A DNA stretch of 51,682 nucleotides from positions 1 to 51,682 of the forward strand of contig NZ_LDJK01000068.1 in assembly GCF_001431535.1 (NCBI RefSeq), given 5' to 3'. The translations under genes were made by a program, and so were the position numbers. The DNA comes from Stenotrophomonas chelatiphaga. Its GTDB lineage: Bacteria > Pseudomonadota > Gammaproteobacteria > Xanthomonadales > Xanthomonadaceae. Positions 33,783 to 43,416 of the stretch are shown in pieces. The notes under the pieces were generated by a model, which did no database searches, was not told the origin of the DNA, and was given only the letters and a program-made list of their open reading frames with translations. Position 1 is the stretch's first letter. Each line of letters opens with the position of its first letter.

Positions 33783-34211
33783 TCAGTGCCCCTGCCACAG
33801 GTCCGGCAGGCCGTTGAACTGCCACCAGCGCTTGCCCTCCGGATCCCAGCGCCAGCGCTCCACGACCGTGACCAGGCGCTCGGCCTGGGTATTGATGTTG
33901 ATCACGCCGATTTCCACCCGGCGCTCCACCGTGCCATCCGGCAACGAAGCCGTGCTGCGCTCGCGGTAGGCCGAAACCCGCAGCTGCGAGTAGCGGTTGA
34001 GCTCGAATTCGGTGGGTGGGTTGGTCCTGCGCCGTTCGGGGTCGAGATAGCTGACGGCGTCTTCCATGCTGCCCCAGCGGATGGTCGACCCATAGGCGTT
34101 CTGGGTTTCTTCCAGCAGCGTGCGCTGTTTGCGGCTGAAATCGGCGGCCAGCGTCATGAACGAGGCGGCCAGCAGGCTGGACAGCATCAACAACTGGATC
34201 AGGCGGCGCAT
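33783..34211 (-). CDS. Hypothetical secreted protein
   Basis: This 142-residue protein has a signal peptide (MRRLIQLLMLSSLLAASFMTLA) and a mature part of about 120 residues (TIRWGSMEDAVSYLDPERR, LVTVVERWRWDPEGKRWWQ). It looks like a small periplasmic protein common in xanthomonads. I recognise no catalytic motif. The ATG at 34211 is chosen because the signal peptide starts there. Confidence 0.75.
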   Translation of the reverse strand: MRRLIQLLMLSSLLAASFMTLAADFSRKQRTLLEETQNAYGSTIRWGSMEDAVSYLDPERRRTNPPTEFELNRYSQLRVSAYRERSTASLPDGTVERRVEIGVININTQAERLVTVVERWRWDPEGKRWWQFNGLPDLWQGH

Positions 34212-34258
34212 GTGCAGGTGCTTCAACGGTCTGCTCCCCAAGGCATCAGCCTGCCATC

Positions 34259-34726
34259 CTACCCTTTGGCGAAGGCAACGAAACGACCGCTGAGTTCGGC
34301 GGCCGGCTTGCCATCGGTACCGGGCTGCACCGCGACCACGCCGATCCGCGCCTTGCCGCGCTGCTTGAACGTGGACAGGAAGGTGTCCCAGTCACTGTCC
34401 GGGTCGATCTGGGCCTGCGCGTGCAGGTCGCCGTACACCGGCGCGCGGTAGCGCAACTGGCTGTCGGCCACGTAGACCTCCGCTTCGAACCCGGCCAGAC
34501 GCAGGCGCAGGGTCACCAGGGCCCAGCCGGACAGGGTCATGGCCGAGGCCAGGCTGCCGCCGAAGGCGTTGCCCTTGTCATTGACGTTCACCGCCAGCGG
34601 CGCGGTCAGCTGCAGTTGGCCATCGGCATAGCCCTCCAGGCGCAGCTGCATCGCGCGCACCGGCGGCATGCTGTCCAGCACGTCCTGCAGGACCAGCAGC
34701 GAGGAGGAAACGGGTTCGACGGACAT
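34259..34726 (-). CDS. Hotdog-fold thioesterase, YiiD C-terminal type
   Basis: This 155-residue cytoplasmic protein has NVNDKGNAFGGSLASAMTLSG, the pattern of the YiiD C-terminal domain, a hotdog thioesterase family. It has AEVYVADSQLRYRAPVYGDL in the second half. The substrate acyl thioester is unknown. The start at 34726 is divergent from hemD across 44 bases. Confidence 0.8.
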   Translation of the reverse strand: MSVEPVSSSLLVLQDVLDSMPPVRAMQLRLEGYADGQLQLTAPLAVNVNDKGNAFGGSLASAMTLSGWALVTLRLRLAGFEAEVYVADSQLRYRAPVYGDLHAQAQIDPDSDWDTFLSTFKQRGKARIGVVAVQPGTDGKPAAELSGRFVAFAKG

Positions 34727-34770
34727 CGGCGACAACACCTGCAACAACGCGGGCCCGCATAATGCAGGCA

Positions 34771-35556
34771 ATGGATAAACATGCGAAACCGTGTGGTTGG
34801 ACATTCGTGTCGTTGCGCCCGCAAGGGCAACACGCGGCGCTGCGCGTCGCCCTTGCCCATTCAGGCGCCTGCACGCTCGGCCTGTCGCCGTGGCGGCTGC
34901 AGCGCCGGCCTGACGCCGCAGGGGCTGGCGCGTTACGCACGGCCCTGCAGGCATCGGCGGTGATCTTCACCAGCCCCGCCGCGGTGGCCGCTGCGGCTTC
35001 GTTCGGCGATGCGTTCCTGAATGCTCCCGAACGGCCGTGGCTGGCGGTGGGCGATGGCACCCTGCGCGCGTTGCGGGCGCACGGCATCGAACACGCCATC
35101 GCGCCGTCGCGGATGGACAGCGAGGGCCTGCTGGCGCTGCCCGTGCTGGCCGATGTGCGGGGCAAGACCATCGGGCTGGTCACCGCGCCCGGTGGACGCG
35201 GGCTGATTGCCGCCGATCTGCAGGCGCGCGGTGCCCGGCTGCTGCGCGCCGACGTGTATCGCCGTGTGCCTTTGCGGCTGCCGGCGCGGGCGCTGGCGCG
35301 GCTGTCGCGATCCCCACGGCCGTGGGTACTGGCGGTCAGCAGTGGCGAGGCGCTGGAGCGCGCCTGGGCGCAGCTGCCGCCGGCGTGGCGGGCGCGCTGG
35401 CAGGCCGGCATGGCGGTGGTGGTGGCCAGTGAGCGGCTTGCGCTGCAGGCACGGGCCCTCGGCCTGGCGACGGTGCGGGTGGCCGCCGGACCGACCGCCG
35501 CGCAGCTGGCCGCCGCCGCGGTTGCCCTGCACGCTGATCGGACGCAGCACCGGTAG
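34771..35556 (+). CDS. hemD: Uroporphyrinogen-III synthase
   Basis: This 261-residue enzyme of tetrapyrrole synthesis closes and isomerises hydroxymethylbilane to uroporphyrinogen III. HemD proteins diverge strongly. Recognition rests on VIFTSPAAVAAAA, WLAVGDGTLRALRAHG, RADVYRRVPL and the following hemX-hemY genes, as in the hemCDXY cluster; hemC is not in this window. ATG 34771 (MDKHAKP) or 34762 may be the start. The stop TAG is supplied by a SMAG repeat. Confidence 0.88.
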   Translation: MDKHAKPCGWTFVSLRPQGQHAALRVALAHSGACTLGLSPWRLQRRPDAAGAGALRTALQASAVIFTSPAAVAAAASFGDAFLNAPERPWLAVGDGTLRALRAHGIEHAIAPSRMDSEGLLALPVLADVRGKTIGLVTAPGGRGLIAADLQARGARLLRADVYRRVPLRLPARALARLSRSPRPWVLAVSSGEALERAWAQLPPAWRARWQAGMAVVVASERLALQARALGLATVRVAAGPTAAQLAAAAVALHADRTQHR

Positions 35557-35642
35557 CGCCGAGCCACGCTCGGCCAGCGCAACGGCGGGCGGCAGGTCGT
35601 GCCGAGGTCCGCGATGGTCCGCCGAGCAGGGCTCGGTGCTCC
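35553..35642. repeat. SMAG-type repeat dimer
   Basis: Units GTAGCGCCGAGCCACGCTCG (from 35553) and the opposing one ending at 35642 (complement begins GGAGCACCGAGCC, a diverged head) lie between hemD and hemX. The hemD stop codon is the TAG of the first unit. Confidence 0.7.
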
Positions 35643-35691
35643 CCCCTTCGCGCTGCTTGCCGCTGCGGCATGCAACAGGGATGCTGTCCCG

Positions 35692-36681
35692 ATGACTGAG
35701 AACCCCCCACCTACCCCGCCGCAGCGCTCGCTGCGCTGGATCGTCCCGCTGGTCATCGTCCTGCTGCTGGTCGCGGCAAGCGGCTGGGGCTGGCATGCGT
35801 TCCAGCAATGGCAGGAAAAGACCCGCCTGCAGTCGCAGGCCGATGCCGTGCGCCTGCAGGGTCTGCTCGACAGCGTGGACGCGCTGCGTCGCGACCAGCG
35901 TGCCGCCAGCGCGCGGCTGCAGGATGCGGCCAGCACCAACCGGGTGCTGCGCGATGAAGTGCTGGGGCTGGGCCAGCGCAGCGCGTTGATCGAAGAGAAC
36001 CTGGCGCGGCTTGCCGAAAGTGCCCGCCAGGACCGCCATGCGCTGCACGTGGACGAGGCCGAGCTGCTGCTGACCCAGGCCGCGCAACGGCTGGAGGGCG
36101 CCGATGACCTGGCCGGCGCGCGCCGGCTGTATGCGCTTGCCGCCACCCAGCTGGAAGACCTGCCTTCGGCCGACGGCCTGAACCTGCGCCAGGCCCTGCT
36201 GCAGGAACGCAACGTGCTCGATGCCGCCGGCAACGGACCGCGCGCTGAGGTCCGCCAGCGCCTTGCGGCCGTCGCCGACGCGTTGCAGACCCTGCCGCTG
36301 CACACCCCGCAATCGCCGGCCGACGCCACACGGGTGCGGCCATGGTGGGAGATCGCGCTGGCGCCGTTCGTGCAGATCACCCCGAGCCGCCTCAGCGGCC
36401 CGCTGACCGATGCCCAGCGCGTGGCCGGCGCCGACGCGCTGCAGGTGGAGCTGACCCTGGCGCGTGCCGCCGTGGAGCGCGGCGACAGCACCGCGCTGCA
36501 GCAGGCGCTGGACCGGATTGAACACGGGATGACCCGCTTGTGGCCGGATTCACCAGACCTGCGCAGGCAGCGTGCTGAACTGCGTGCATTGCGCTCGGCG
36601 CCGCTGCGTTTGGGCGCACCGGAACTGGGCAGCACCCTGCAACAACTGCGCACCTTGCGAGATGGAGAGACCCCGTTATGA
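35692..36681 (+). CDS. hemX: HemX-like uroporphyrinogen-III C-methyltransferase-annotated membrane protein
   Basis: This 329-residue protein has a cytoplasmic Pro-rich N-terminus, a single membrane segment (WIVPLVIVLLLVAASGWGW) and a long periplasmic helical part with a coiled coil (about 45-110). It matches HemX of the hemCDXY cluster. The old methyltransferase label for this family lacks support, and its function is not settled. It overlaps hemY by four bases (ATGA). Confidence 0.88.
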   Translation: MTENPPPTPPQRSLRWIVPLVIVLLLVAASGWGWHAFQQWQEKTRLQSQADAVRLQGLLDSVDALRRDQRAASARLQDAASTNRVLRDEVLGLGQRSALIEENLARLAESARQDRHALHVDEAELLLTQAAQRLEGADDLAGARRLYALAATQLEDLPSADGLNLRQALLQERNVLDAAGNGPRAEVRQRLAAVADALQTLPLHTPQSPADATRVRPWWEIALAPFVQITPSRLSGPLTDAQRVAGADALQVELTLARAAVERGDSTALQQALDRIEHGMTRLWPDSPDLRRQRAELRALRSAPLRLGAPELGSTLQQLRTLRDGETPL

Positions 36682-37982
36682 AGCCGTTGCAATCCCTGAT
36701 CGTGCTGCTGTTGGCCGTTGCACTGGGCGTGGTCGGCGCGCAGTGGCTGGGCGCCAACACACTCAACCAGTATGGCGAAGTGATCTTCCGCTACGGCGGC
36801 ACCGATTACCGCAGCACCCTGCCGCAGGTTGCGCTGCTGGTGCTGGTGTCGCTGCTGGTGCTGTGGCTGCTGTGGAGCCTGATCGCCTCGCCGTTCCGCG
36901 CCTGGGGCCGCTATCGTCGCAAGCAGGGCCGCGTGCGCCTGGTCGATGGCCTGCAGGCCTATGAACATGGCCACTGGCAGCGCGCGGAGAAGCTGTTCGA
37001 CGGCGCCGCACAGGACCAGGAAGTGACCGGCGTGGCGCTCGCCAATGCAGCGCGCAGTGCGCGTGCACGGGGTGACGACACCGCCAGCCAGACCTACCTG
37101 CAACGCCTGGGCGCGGCCGATGCCACCAGCCTGGCGCTGCTGCGTGCCGAGCAGCTGCTGGCCGACGATCTGCCGGTCGATGCGATCAATACGCTGGATG
37201 CGGCCAACCTGCAGCCGCTGCCGCCGCGCGGTCTGTGGCTGCGCAGCGAAGCACTGGCCCGCGCCGGCCGTGCCCACGAGGCATACGGTCAGCTGGGTGC
37301 ACTGCGCCAGAGCAAGGTGCTTCCTGCCGATGCCCTGACCACGCTGGAAGCCCGGCTGGCGGCACAGGCGCTGCTGGAAGCCGCCGACGTCAACGCGCTC
37401 GCGGCGCAGTGGGAAACCACGCCGAAGGCCCTGCGCGCCGACCCTGCGGTGGTCTCCGCCTATGCCGCACGTGCGGTGGCGCTGGACTGGGACGAGCCGG
37501 CCCTGCTGGCGCTGGAACAGGCACTGGACCAGCGCTGGAGCGATGAACTGGTGGAACTGTACGGTGCGCTGCCGGCATCGCGGCTGGCGACCCGCGAATC
37601 CAACCTGGTGCGCTGGCGCCGGGTGCATGACGGTTCGCCGGCGCTGCTGCTGGCACAGGGGCGCGTGGCACTGGCACAGGGCCGCAATGAAGAGGCCGAG
37701 GTGCTGCTGCACGAGGCGATCGCCGCAGGCGCCGGTGCATCGGCATGGGAAACGCTGGGCGCTTCGCTGCTGGCCCGGGGTGACACGACGTTGGCCGCAC
37801 AATGCCTGGCCAACGCACTGCGCGAGCAGCGCGGTGAAGACAGCATCGCGTTGGTGCGCCCGGAGCCCGCCGTCGTGGTGGCCCCGCGCGCAACGGTGGA
37901 AGACCAGGTGATGACGCCGGTGCCGCCGGTGTACGACGCCGACCGGCCGCGCGACGACAGCGGCTTCCCGCGCATTCCGTAG
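36678..37982 (+). CDS. hemY: HemY-like tetratricopeptide membrane protein
   Basis: This 434-residue protein has two N-terminal membrane helices (about 5-24 and 50-68), then TPR-like helical repeats (GHWQRAEKLFDGAAQD, RAGRAHEAYGQLGALR, GRNEEAEVLLHEAI). It matches the proteobacterial HemY of hem clusters, which is thought to assist late haem synthesis and is distinct from protoporphyrinogen oxidase HemY of Gram-positives. It is translationally coupled to hemX. A SMAG dimer follows the stop. Confidence 0.9.
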   Translation: MKPLQSLIVLLLAVALGVVGAQWLGANTLNQYGEVIFRYGGTDYRSTLPQVALLVLVSLLVLWLLWSLIASPFRAWGRYRRKQGRVRLVDGLQAYEHGHWQRAEKLFDGAAQDQEVTGVALANAARSARARGDDTASQTYLQRLGAADATSLALLRAEQLLADDLPVDAINTLDAANLQPLPPRGLWLRSEALARAGRAHEAYGQLGALRQSKVLPADALTTLEARLAAQALLEAADVNALAAQWETTPKALRADPAVVSAYAARAVALDWDEPALLALEQALDQRWSDELVELYGALPASRLATRESNLVRWRRVHDGSPALLLAQGRVALAQGRNEEAEVLLHEAIAAGAGASAWETLGASLLARGDTTLAAQCLANALREQRGEDSIALVRPEPAVVVAPRATVEDQVMTPVPPVYDADRPRDDSGFPRIP

Positions 37983-37989
37983 CGTTGAT

Positions 37990-38051
37990 GTAGCGCCGAG
38001 CCATGCTCGGCATATGCGGCTCCCGGCTCGCCGAGCATGGCTCGGCGCTAC
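37990..38051. repeat. SMAG-type repeat dimer
   Basis: Two near-perfect facing units (GTAGCGCCGAGCCATGCTCG at 37990 and its complement ending at 38051), 18 bases apart, lie between the convergent hemY and thiolase genes. It probably forms a bidirectional hairpin. Confidence 0.8.
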
Positions 38052-38052
38052 C

Positions 38053-38082
38053 GGATCACGCGGATCAGGATCACGCGGATCA
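38053..38082 (+). repeat. 15-base tandem duplication at a stop codon
   Basis: GGATCACGCGGATCA occurs twice without a gap (38053-38067, 38068-38082). The thiolase stop codon (complement of tca at 38080-38082) is at its right end, so the copies may reflect slippage at the gene's end. Confidence 0.8.
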
Positions 38083-39366
38083 GCGTTCGACGATCGCCAC
38101 CACGCCCATGCCGCCGGCAGTGCAGATCGACACCAGCGCACGGCCACCGCCGCGCTCGGCCAGCTGCTTGGCCGCCGTGGCGATCACCCGCGCACCGGTT
38201 GCCGCAAACGGATGGCCGGTGGCCAGCGACGAACCCAGCGGGTTGATCTTTTCCGGATCGATGCGGCCCAGCGGGGCGTCCAGGCCCAGGCGGTTGCGGC
38301 AGTAGTCCTCGCTCTCCCAGGCGCGCAGCGTGCACAGCACCTGCGCGGCAAACGCTTCGTGGATTTCATAGATATCGAAATCCTGCAGGGTCAGGCCGTT
38401 GCGCTTGAGCATTTCCGGCACGGCCACGGTCGGGGCCATCAGCAGGCCCTCGCCATGCACGAAATCGACCGCCGCGACCTGCGAGTCACGCAGGTAGGCC
38501 AGCGGCGCGTGGCCGTGCGCGCGCGCCCATTCTTCGCTGGCCAGCAGCACCGCGGAGGCGCCATCGGTCAGCGGGGTCGAATTGGCAGCGGTCAGCGTGC
38601 CGCGGCCGGAGACCTTGTCGAAGGCCGGCTTCAGCGTGGCCAGCTTTTCCAGCGAGGTGTCCGCACGCAGGATGTTGTCGCGCTCCACGCCGCGGAACGG
38701 GGCGATCAGGTCGTTGAAGAAGCCGCGCTCGTAGGCAGCGGCCAGCTTGCGGTGCGACGACACCGCCCACTCATCCTGCGAATCGCGCGAGATGTTCCAT
38801 TCCTTGGCCATGTCTTCGCAATGGTCGCCCATGCTCTTGCCGGTGCGTGGCTCGGCCACGCCGGGGAACTCGGGCTTGAACTCGGAGAACTTGAAGCCGC
38901 GGGTCAGCGCGCGGATCTTGTCGCCGGTGCTCTTGGCCCGGTTGGCGGCCAGCAGTCGCGCGCGCAGCTTCTTGCCGTAGACGATCGGCACGTCGGAGGT
39001 GGTGTCCGAGCCGCCGCCGATACCGGACTCGATCTGGCCCAGCGCGATCTTGTTGGCCACCGCGATGATGGTGTCCAGCGAGGTGCCGCAGGCGCGTTGC
39101 ATGGTGATGCCCGGGGTCAGCGGGGACAGCCCCGAGGACAGCGCGGCTTCGCGGCCGAGGTTCCAGTCGCTGGAGTGCTTGATCACCGCCCCCATCGCCA
39201 CTTCACCGAGCTGCTGGCCATGCAGGCCGAACCGTTCGACAAGGGCGCCGAGCGTACGTACCGACATGCCGAGGTTGCCGACATCCGAGTACGCGGTGTT
39301 CTGGCGGCAGAACGGAATACGGACGCCACCGAGGATGGCGACGGGTCGGGCGTTGGGCATGGACAT
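38080..39366 (-). CDS. Thiolase (acetyl-CoA C-acyltransferase), FadI-like
   Basis: This is an enzyme of about 428 residues cleaving 3-ketoacyl-CoA or condensing acetyl-CoA units. Catalytic cysteine is in MQRACGTSLD, the histidine in YEIHEAFAAQ, and the second cysteine in CTAGGMGV. The loop NARPVAILGGVRIPF at the start and ATGHPFAATGAR are typical. An insert (KKLRARLLAANRAKSTGDKI) matches the FadI/long thiolase subgroup. Start codons at 39360, 39366 and 39375 are all in frame; 39366 has AGG close upstream. No hydratase/dehydrogenase partner adjoins it. Confidence 0.92.
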   Translation of the reverse strand: MSMPNARPVAILGGVRIPFCRQNTAYSDVGNLGMSVRTLGALVERFGLHGQQLGEVAMGAVIKHSSDWNLGREAALSSGLSPLTPGITMQRACGTSLDTIIAVANKIALGQIESGIGGGSDTTSDVPIVYGKKLRARLLAANRAKSTGDKIRALTRGFKFSEFKPEFPGVAEPRTGKSMGDHCEDMAKEWNISRDSQDEWAVSSHRKLAAAYERGFFNDLIAPFRGVERDNILRADTSLEKLATLKPAFDKVSGRGTLTAANSTPLTDGASAVLLASEEWARAHGHAPLAYLRDSQVAAVDFVHGEGLLMAPTVAVPEMLKRNGLTLQDFDIYEIHEAFAAQVLCTLRAWESEDYCRNRLGLDAPLGRIDPEKINPLGSSLATGHPFAATGARVIATAAKQLAERGGGRALVSICTAGGMGVVAIVER

Positions 39367-39468
39367 ACCTGGCATGGGATAGGGTGTCTGCAACATGGCC
39401 TGCACGACATGGCAGGCATAATGGTCCCAAGTGTAGCTGCCGCCCTGTGATGGGCCAACCGTGAAACC

Positions 39469-40356
39469 ATGAGCAAAACCGACCCCGCCATGAACGCCAT
39501 CGGCGTCCTGGCCCTTGAGCTCGCCGATGGGCAGTCGCCCACGCAGGCCGCACTTACCGCCGACCAATCCGGCGAACTGGCCGAGCGTATCGGCCGCGAC
39601 CTGGCCAAGCTGGTGCCGCAGGCCAGCGCGCTGGACCTGGTGTTCGCAGCGGCGCATTTCGACCCGGCCGAAGTGCTGCGCCCGGGCTGGCCGATCCATC
39701 GCCGGCTGGAAGAGCTGCAGATGCGCGCGCCGGGCCGCAGCCAGGGCCCGCGCCTGCTGGCCTTCGGTGCCGATGCCAATGGCGATGTGCCGCTGCCGTT
39801 CCAGGCCGATTACACGCTGAAAGGCGGCGGCCTGCGCGTGCTGCCGTTCCTGCTGACCGGCACCGATGCGGCGACTACGGCGGCGGTGTCCGATGCGCTG
39901 GAAACGGTGCTGCTGGCCGAGGGCATGGCGCACGCCGATACCGCGCTGCTGGCGCAGAGGGCGTTCGGTGCGCGCGTGGAACATGCGCGCTATTTCACCG
40001 TGAACGATCTCGCGGCGATGATGTCGATGCAGTACGACAACCAGGGTCTGGCGGTGCTATGGCCGCTGATCGAGACGGCGATCATGGCGCCGGGCCAGGA
40101 TGAGTGGCTGGATGCGGCGCCGGAGCCGTTGCTGCGTTATACGCAGGGCGAAGCGCGGATGGCGCTGTTCGATCCGGCGGGCTGGTGCACGTACTACGCG
40201 CATGGGCGCAATGACTGCGAGCAGCTGAAGGGCGTGTATGAGCAGTACCTGATGCGGCAGCGGCAGATGGCGGCGGTGTTGGAGGCGCATGGGGTGCCGG
40301 TGTTGTTCGTGCATTGCGAGGCGGGGCAGGATGCGCGGGCGTTGTTGGAACGGTGA
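39469..40356 (+). CDS. Hypothetical protein conserved in xanthomonads
   Basis: This 295-residue soluble protein has an Ala/Leu-rich N-terminal half and a C-terminal half with QYDNQGLAVLWPLIETAIM, RMALFDPAGWCTYYAHG and VPVLFVHCEAGQDARALLE. No signal peptide or known motif is seen. It is divergent from the thiolase gene across about 100 bases that include a GCCTGC/GCAGGC hairpin. I do not recognise the family. Confidence 0.75.
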   Translation: MSKTDPAMNAIGVLALELADGQSPTQAALTADQSGELAERIGRDLAKLVPQASALDLVFAAAHFDPAEVLRPGWPIHRRLEELQMRAPGRSQGPRLLAFGADANGDVPLPFQADYTLKGGGLRVLPFLLTGTDAATTAAVSDALETVLLAEGMAHADTALLAQRAFGARVEHARYFTVNDLAAMMSMQYDNQGLAVLWPLIETAIMAPGQDEWLDAAPEPLLRYTQGEARMALFDPAGWCTYYAHGRNDCEQLKGVYEQYLMRQRQMAAVLEAHGVPVLFVHCEAGQDARALLER

Positions 40357-40391
40357 ATGTTTCGCCGTTCGGCGCGTTTGGATCGCTGGTG

Positions 40392-40500
40392 GGAGGCGGT
40401 GGGTCAGGTCATGCAGGACACGCCGTAAACCCTTCCATGGGGGCTCGCAGTTGCCATCCATGGCAACTGACGGTCCTGCATGACCTGACCCATCGCCTCC
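40392..40500. repeat. Large inverted-repeat intergenic element
   Basis: Arms of 28 bases (40392-40419 and 40473-40500) are complementary except for one position. The 53-base centre contains a second palindrome AGTTGCCA-tcca-TGGCAACT (40449-40468). The nccatccatggn centre recurs at 196-212. It appears to be a dispersed xanthomonad intergenic element able to form a long cruciform or RNA hairpin. Confidence 0.75.
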
Positions 40501-40540
40501 TCTGACGGATTTCTGCGCCGACGCCAGGGGGGGAAGATTT

Positions 40541-40572
40541 GAAAAGCAGAACGCCGGCTTTCGCCGGCGTTC
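40541..40572 (-). terminator. Rho-independent terminator of the sodC genes
   Basis: Stem GAACGCCGGC/GCCGGCGTTC (40549-40572, loop four bases). On the minus strand it is followed by TGCTTTTC. It lies 34 bases past the first sodC stop. Confidence 0.75.
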
Positions 40573-40605
40573 CTGTTTGCGGGTTGCTGCGTTGTTACGA
40601 GGGGC

Positions 40606-41244
40606 TTATGGGGCTTTGATTACTGCGCAGGCGAGGCGGGCGCCGGCGTTGCCGGTGGGTTGGGTCTTGTAGTCGTCGGCGTCGGCGTGGACGATCAGGC
40701 CGCGGCCGATGATGTCGAAGCCGTCACCCTTGCCGATGTTGACGTTGGTCGACACCGGGGCGTCGATGGTCGCTACGCCTTCGGCGTTGGCGGTGATGTT
40801 GGGCATGTCGCCGCCGTGATGCGGTTCGCTGGCGACGCTGCCGTGGTCCTGGGTGCCCGGATTGAAGTGGCCGCCGGCGCTGTTGCCGTCCGGCGCGCTG
40901 CAGTCACCCTTTTCGTGGATGTGGAAGCCGTGCTCGCTGCCCGGCTTCAGGCCCGTGACCTGGCCGGTGACGTGGACGCGGCCGTCGACCAGCTTGAAGC
41001 TGACCGAGCCCTTGGTTTCATTGCCCTGGGTCGGTGCCAGTTCGGCAACGGCGGTGGCCGTGGCGGCGGTGTCCGCAGTCGGACCGGTCATCGGCGGCGG
41101 CGCTTCGGCCGGGGTGGTGGTGGCGGTGGCTTCGGCAGGGGTCGCCGGGGCGACGGTATCGGTCGCGTTTTCCGGCTGCTTGTTGCAGGCGCTCAGGCCA
41201 AGGGCGGCGACGGCAACGAACAGCGAAGTGTGGATCAGGCGCAT
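40606..41244 (-). CDS. sodC: Cu/Zn superoxide dismutase, lipoprotein
   Basis: This 212-residue protein has a lipoprotein signal (LFVAVAALGLSAC) and a Pro/Ala/Thr-rich linker (about 25-70). The Cu/Zn SOD domain has the copper/zinc ligands in EHGFHIHEKGDCS, GGHFNPGTQDHG, HHGGDMPN and LIVHADADDY, and GNAGARLACAVI ends it. It detoxifies superoxide in the periplasm. The start at 41244 has GGAG about nine bases upstream. The gene follows a second sodC on the same strand after 45 bases. Confidence 0.93.
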   Translation of the reverse strand: MRLIHTSLFVAVAALGLSACNKQPENATDTVAPATPAEATATTTPAEAPPPMTGPTADTAATATAVAELAPTQGNETKGSVSFKLVDGRVHVTGQVTGLKPGSEHGFHIHEKGDCSAPDGNSAGGHFNPGTQDHGSVASEPHHGGDMPNITANAEGVATIDAPVSTNVNIGKGDGFDIIGRGLIVHADADDYKTQPTGNAGARLACAVIKAP

Positions 41245-41289
41245 CGGATGGTTCTCCATGTGACGGGGTGCAGGGCCTGCAGCCGGGGG

Positions 41290-41859
41290 CTACCGGGTGA
41301 TGCGGATGAGGCCGCAGGCGATGCGTGCGCCGGCGTTGCCGGCGGGCTGGCTGCGATGATCGTCTGGTTGGGCGTGCACGATCAGTGCACGACCGGCGAT
41401 GTCGTTGGCGGCGCCACCCCCAAGGGTAACGCCTCGCAGGTGGATGTCGACGTTGGCCCGGCCCTGCGCATCGGCGCGCAGGTTGGGCATGTCGCCAAGG
41501 TGGTGCGGCCCTGTTCCCGGCGCGCCATGCGGCTGCTGGGTCGGGTTGAAATGATTGCCGGCGCTGCTGGCATCCACCGCGCTGCAGTCACCACGCTCGT
41601 GCACGTGGAAGCCGGGCTGCTGCAATGGCTGCAGGCCGCCGATCACGCCAGTCACATGTACGCCGCCGGCTTCGGGCACCAGCGCCAGGCGACCGCTGAC
41701 GATGCTGGCCGACGCCGGCGAAAGATTGCTTTCGGCCATCTTCGCGGTACTCACCACGCTTACCGCCACCGGCGGCGCAGCGGGCGGCGGCGGCGTGGTG
41801 CCGCAGGCAACCAACAACAGGCCGGCGGCAGCCGGCAGGATCAGGCGGATCGAAGACAT
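41290..41859 (-). CDS. Second Cu/Zn superoxide dismutase-family lipoprotein
   Basis: This 189-residue protein has a lipoprotein signal (LILPAAAGLLLVAC). The SOD domain keeps the histidine and aspartate ligands in PGFHVHERGDCS, GNHFNPTQQPHG, HHLGDMPN and LIVHAQPDDH. It lacks the long linker of its neighbour and the two differ widely, so the pair is an old duplication. AAGGAG precedes the ATG at 41859. Activity is probable from the conserved ligands. Confidence 0.92.
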   Translation of the reverse strand: MSSIRLILPAAAGLLLVACGTTPPPPAAPPVAVSVVSTAKMAESNLSPASASIVSGRLALVPEAGGVHVTGVIGGLQPLQQPGFHVHERGDCSAVDASSAGNHFNPTQQPHGAPGTGPHHLGDMPNLRADAQGRANVDIHLRGVTLGGGAANDIAGRALIVHAQPDDHRSQPAGNAGARIACGLIRITR

Positions 41860-41952
41860 CGTGGACTCCTTGCGACGCACGTTACGGTCCTCCCTGTCCA
41901 CGACGCATCAACGCCATGTGTGGACCGTGCACAGGGAGCTTTGGAAACAGGT

Positions 41953-43408
<1,456 letters not shown>

Positions 43409-43416
<8 letters not shown>

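Noticed and set aside
34578..38147. Minus-strand open frame of nearly 1200 codons opposite hemD, hemX and hemY
   Set aside because: It is antisense to three recognisable hem genes, with Ser/Arg/Ala-rich composition typical of a shadow frame.
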